Assembly: GCA_020431945.1 (NCBI GenBank)
Contig: JAGQHH010000091.1
Location: forward strand, 1-8,532
Direction of reading: 5' to 3'
From: Cyanobacteria bacterium HKST-UBA02
Lineage (GTDB): Bacteria > Cyanobacteriota > Vampirovibrionia > Obscuribacterales > Obscuribacteraceae
DNA: 8,532 nucleotides
The position numbers and the translations under genes are program-made. Shown one piece after another: positions 6,354 through 8,532 of this stretch. The first letter of the stretch is position 1. Each line of letters opens with the position of its first letter. Under the pieces are notes generated by a model. The model saw nothing but the letters and a program-made list of their open reading frames with translations, ran no database searches and was not told the DNA's origin.

Positions 6354-6374
6354 AAAGTGAATAATGAGTTTGAA
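6346..6374 (-). promoter_or_regulatory. Candidate sigma70-type promoter for the HAD/lipoprotein operon
   Basis: Read on the minus strand, TTCAAA (6374-6369) and TATACT (6351-6346) are separated by 17 bases. The -10 box matches the consensus at five of six positions and the -35 at four of six. Transcription would begin about five bases before ATG 6334, which agrees with the absence of a ribosome binding site there. This rests on a motif match only. Confidence 0.4.
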
Positions 6375-6376
6375 CC

Positions 6377-7819
6377 ATGGACCGATTTCAAATCAGAGCC
6401 GACGCCGATAACCGCAGCGATGCTGCGGTGGCGGTCTACCGGGTGAGACCGGGTGCCAGGTTCAGAGAGAGACTGAGCCCCTCGAGCAGGACACGTATCT
6501 CTTACGGTTTTGCCGCAGTAGTGGCCTATCTTCTACTTGCCTACCTGTTCCTCAAGCTTCCCATCGCCAGAGATCTTGCCGAGACCGTCACGCCCCTGCT
6601 TGCCGGTCTGGGATCCCTGCTCTTGCTGGCAGTCTCTTTCCTCTTCCCCAGAGACGAGATCTATCTGGACCGGCTCACCTGTGTCATTCCTTCCCGCAAC
6701 CTCTTTACCGTGCAACCGAGAATATTGTGGTCAAAGATAGATGAGGTAAGTCTGGTGGATCTCAGCCAGGACGAAAAAAGACCCGACCTCGCCCTGAGAC
6801 TTATAGAATCCAGTGGCGACGAGCACGACATCTGTCTTTCCGCTCTTGATGCCGACGCTACCGCTATCCTCTGCGACTATATCAAGCGCTATTGCAGCCA
6901 CGCCCGGGGAGTGGCTCAGCTTGCGGATATCGAGAGGTTCCACGAATATCAGCACCACCGGCTTCCCGGAGTGAGCTATACCCAGCTCTGGGAATCGAGC
7001 GCCGCCATACAGTTCGGGCTCACCTCTTTCACGCCCCTGCCCCCGGGAAAGAAGCTCCAGGAGCGTTATTGCATCGAGCGTCAGATTGCTGCCGGCGGCT
7101 TTTCAGCCGTCTATCTGATCGCCGACGAGGAAGGCGGGAAATTCGTCCTCAAAGAATCGGTGATCCCTCCCAATCTCGAGCAGGAGCTCAAAGACAAAGC
7201 TCAGGAGCAGTTCGCCCGGGAAGCCAGGCTCCTTTCCCGGCTCAATCACAGCCAGATTGCCAGGGTCTTCGATCATTTCGTCGAGGAAGGGCGCAATTAT
7301 CTGAGGCTCGAGTTTATCGAAGGCGAAACCTTGCGGTTTGCTGCCAGCGGCAGTCACGGTCTGCCCGAAGCGAAGGTAGTGGACTGGCTCCGGCAGCTGG
7401 CCTCGATTCTCGAGTATCTTCACGGTCTCGATCCAGCGGTGATCCACCGGGATCTTTCCCCGGACAATATCGTGATCCGCCCGGATGGCTCAGTGGTGCT
7501 CATTGACTTCGGAGCTGCCAACGAGTTTATCGGAGCCGCCACCGGCACCCTGGTAGGCAAGCATGCATATATGGCTCCGGAGCAGATCAGAGGCGCCGCC
7601 GAGCCCCGGAGCGACATCTATTCTCTCGGCGCTCTGGGCTATTTCGCCCTCACCGGCCGGGACCCGGAGCCGATTCGATCATCATCCCCCGTCGCCTCCG
7701 GGGCACCGATCACGCAATGGCTAGACACTTTCATCAAGAAAGCCACCAGTCTCGACAAAGACGAGCGCTTCCAGAGCGCTACCCTGTGCCTGAGCTATCT
7801 CAGGCAAGAGGAAGCCTGA
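6377..7819 (+). CDS. Membrane-anchored Ser/Thr protein kinase with N-terminal PH-like region
   Basis: This is a 480-residue transmembrane kinase with the kinase domain at the C-terminus. Residues 1-40 are cytoplasmic and Arg-rich; two TM helices follow at about 43-64 and 72-91. Residues about 92-172 have the strand pattern of a bacterial PH-like domain (DEIYLDRLTCVIPSRN, ILWSKIDEVSLVDL, then a closing helix), and a helical linker contains YTQLWESS. The kinase domain spans about 220-478: glycine-rich loop IAAGGFSAVY (237-246), ATP-binding K259 in VLKE, E282 as the likely salt-bridge partner, catalytic loop HRDLSPDN (D359, N364), DFG D377, activation segment and APE 400-402. It should phosphorylate proteins at the inner face of the membrane. 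Unusual points are Ala at the first loop glycine and Ser in place of the usual Lys in HRDLK. ATG 6377 is the earliest possible start (stop at 6371). The stop overlaps the next gene's start, so the two are coupled. Confidence 0.93.
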   Translation: MDRFQIRADADNRSDAAVAVYRVRPGARFRERLSPSSRTRISYGFAAVVAYLLLAYLFLKLPIARDLAETVTPLLAGLGSLLLLAVSFLFPRDEIYLDRLTCVIPSRNLFTVQPRILWSKIDEVSLVDLSQDEKRPDLALRLIESSGDEHDICLSALDADATAILCDYIKRYCSHARGVAQLADIERFHEYQHHRLPGVSYTQLWESSAAIQFGLTSFTPLPPGKKLQERYCIERQIAAGGFSAVYLIADEEGGKFVLKESVIPPNLEQELKDKAQEQFAREARLLSRLNHSQIARVFDHFVEEGRNYLRLEFIEGETLRFAASGSHGLPEAKVVDWLRQLASILEYLHGLDPAVIHRDLSPDNIVIRPDGSVVLIDFGAANEFIGAATGTLVGKHAYMAPEQIRGAAEPRSDIYSLGALGYFALTGRDPEPIRSSSPVASGAPITQWLDTFIKKATSLDKDERFQSATLCLSYLRQEEA

Positions 7820-8532
7820 TGGAAAGACTTCCGATTACAAGAAGAGAAGTCCTGATCCGCTACGGGAAGCTCGCTCCTCATGCCCGGGACCGGGTCCTCG
7901 ATCAGTTCTACCTGCTGATTCCGGGCAGCTCTTCTCTGGAAGCCCTGGCTTTCACGCAAGCCTGCACCATCGGTGCTGCTCTGGGTGCGGTCATCCTGGC
8001 GGTCATGGCTCTTCTTCCGCTTATAGAAAGGCTTACCGGTCTCGATCGCCCCACTGCCCAGGCAATGATCCCCGCCATCAGCATCATGCTCCAGATCGTG
8101 CTTTTCGCTTATGTAATCTTCAGCCGCCGCCGGCAGTACCGGAAAAGATACCACCACAAATTACTCGAGACCACCGAGATCGGTTTGAGCGCAGAGCGGA
8201 TCAATCTGCACAGCCGCATCATCCATGGTGGCTGCGTGACAAAGTCCATCGCCTGGCAGGACATCACCTCGGTCCAGCTCTCGGAAGACGGCAGCAACGA
8301 CCTGGTGATCAGGGATACTCTCGGTCAGACTATCTGTCTGAAGCTGGAATATATTCAGACCATCGAAGAAAGACAGATGCTGAGGGACAGTATTGCCGCC
8401 AGCACCTCCGGTTTAGACTCAAGAGCCGCCCTGGCAGGCATGCTTCGTATCGGCAGAAAAGACGATGTACCCTTCACCCGGCTCTGGTGCCAGGCTCTCG
8501 CCGACTCCAGACCGAGGAAGCAGCAAGACCTT
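7819..8532 (+). CDS. Partial membrane protein with PH-like region, probably a second Ser/Thr kinase
   Basis: The first 238 residues are present; the gene runs off the window with no stop. ATG 7819 overlaps the kinase stop as TGATG, and AGAGGA just upstream in the kinase gene is a well-placed ribosome binding site. The layout copies the N-terminal half of the preceding kinase: a short charged N-terminus, two TM helices (about 46-70 and 83-102), an Arg/Lys-rich junction, then a PH-like strand pattern at about 118-192. The parallels are EIGLSAERINLHSR beside EIYLDRLTCVIPSR, SIAWQDITSVQLSED beside ILWSKIDEVSLVDLS, and DLVIRDTLGQTICL beside DLALRLIESSGDEHDICL. The linker motif FTRLWCQALA matches YTQLWESSAA, which in the first protein lies just before the kinase domain. 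No kinase residues are inside the window, so kinase identity is inferred from the shared layout and tandem position. Confidence 0.85.
   Translation, partial: MERLPITRREVLIRYGKLAPHARDRVLDQFYLLIPGSSSLEALAFTQACTIGAALGAVILAVMALLPLIERLTGLDRPTAQAMIPAISIMLQIVLFAYVIFSRRRQYRKRYHHKLLETTEIGLSAERINLHSRIIHGGCVTKSIAWQDITSVQLSEDGSNDLVIRDTLGQTICLKLEYIQTIEERQMLRDSIAASTSGLDSRAALAGMLRIGRKDDVPFTRLWCQALADSRPRKQQDL

Noticed and set aside
6335..6391. Longer HAD form starting at TTG 6391
   Set aside because: It would add 19 residues in front of a complete Sec signal peptide, run into the kinase gene, and has no ribosome binding site.
6357..6446. Small frame starting at GTG 6357 behind a strong AAGGAGGG
   Set aside because: It overlaps the kinase start in another frame and has no recognisable product, and the AAGGAGGG would lie upstream of the predicted transcription start. 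The purine run is also explained by the HAD upstream region on the other strand.

Overview
This compact, protein-coding window of moderately high GC carries eight genes on alternating strands and has no RNA genes, insertion sequences or CRISPR arrays that I can see. No intergenic gap exceeds about 90 bases, and all complete reading frames look intact. The mix suggests a bacterium with a complex envelope and many eukaryote-like Ser/Thr kinases: a secreted SgcJ/EcaC-type (SnoaL-like) protein, a Gly-rich exported protein with a conserved C-terminal domain, a DUF4034-like lipoprotein, and kinases with an N-terminal membrane hairpin. From recall of family distributions I favour an Obscuribacterales (Melainabacteria, non-photosynthetic Cyanobacteriota) lineage, with Planctomycetota as the main alternative. 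This is inference, because no marker gene is present.

Layout. (1) 31-774, minus: rhomboid intramembrane serine protease with a clear Ser/His dyad. (2) 861-2986 and on to 4185, plus: an unrecognised 389-residue protein, then a probable two-gene unit of the secreted SgcJ/EcaC-like protein and the Gly-rich exported protein, 14 bases apart. (3) 6334 down to 4189, minus: an exported HAD-family phosphohydrolase overlapping by 11 bases a lipoprotein that starts at GTG 5319. (4) 6377-8532, plus: a membrane-anchored Ser/Thr kinase whose stop codon overlaps (TGATG) the start of a second gene with the same N-terminal layout. That second gene is cut by the window end and is probably a second kinase.

How the genes fit together. 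Four consecutive products (the SgcJ-like protein, the Gly-rich protein, the lipoprotein and the HAD enzyme) carry Sec or lipoprotein signals, and the rhomboid and kinases are membrane proteins, so nearly the whole window concerns the cell envelope. The HAD/lipoprotein pair and the kinase pair diverge from a 42-base gap. There I see two promoter-like elements on opposite strands whose -10 boxes overlap, which would link their expression.

The most notable items are the tandem kinases with an unusual domain order (membrane hairpin, PH-like domain, then C-terminal kinase), the possible face-to-face promoter between them and the HAD operon, the Gly-rich exported protein with its conserved C-terminal module, and the orphan 389-residue protein.
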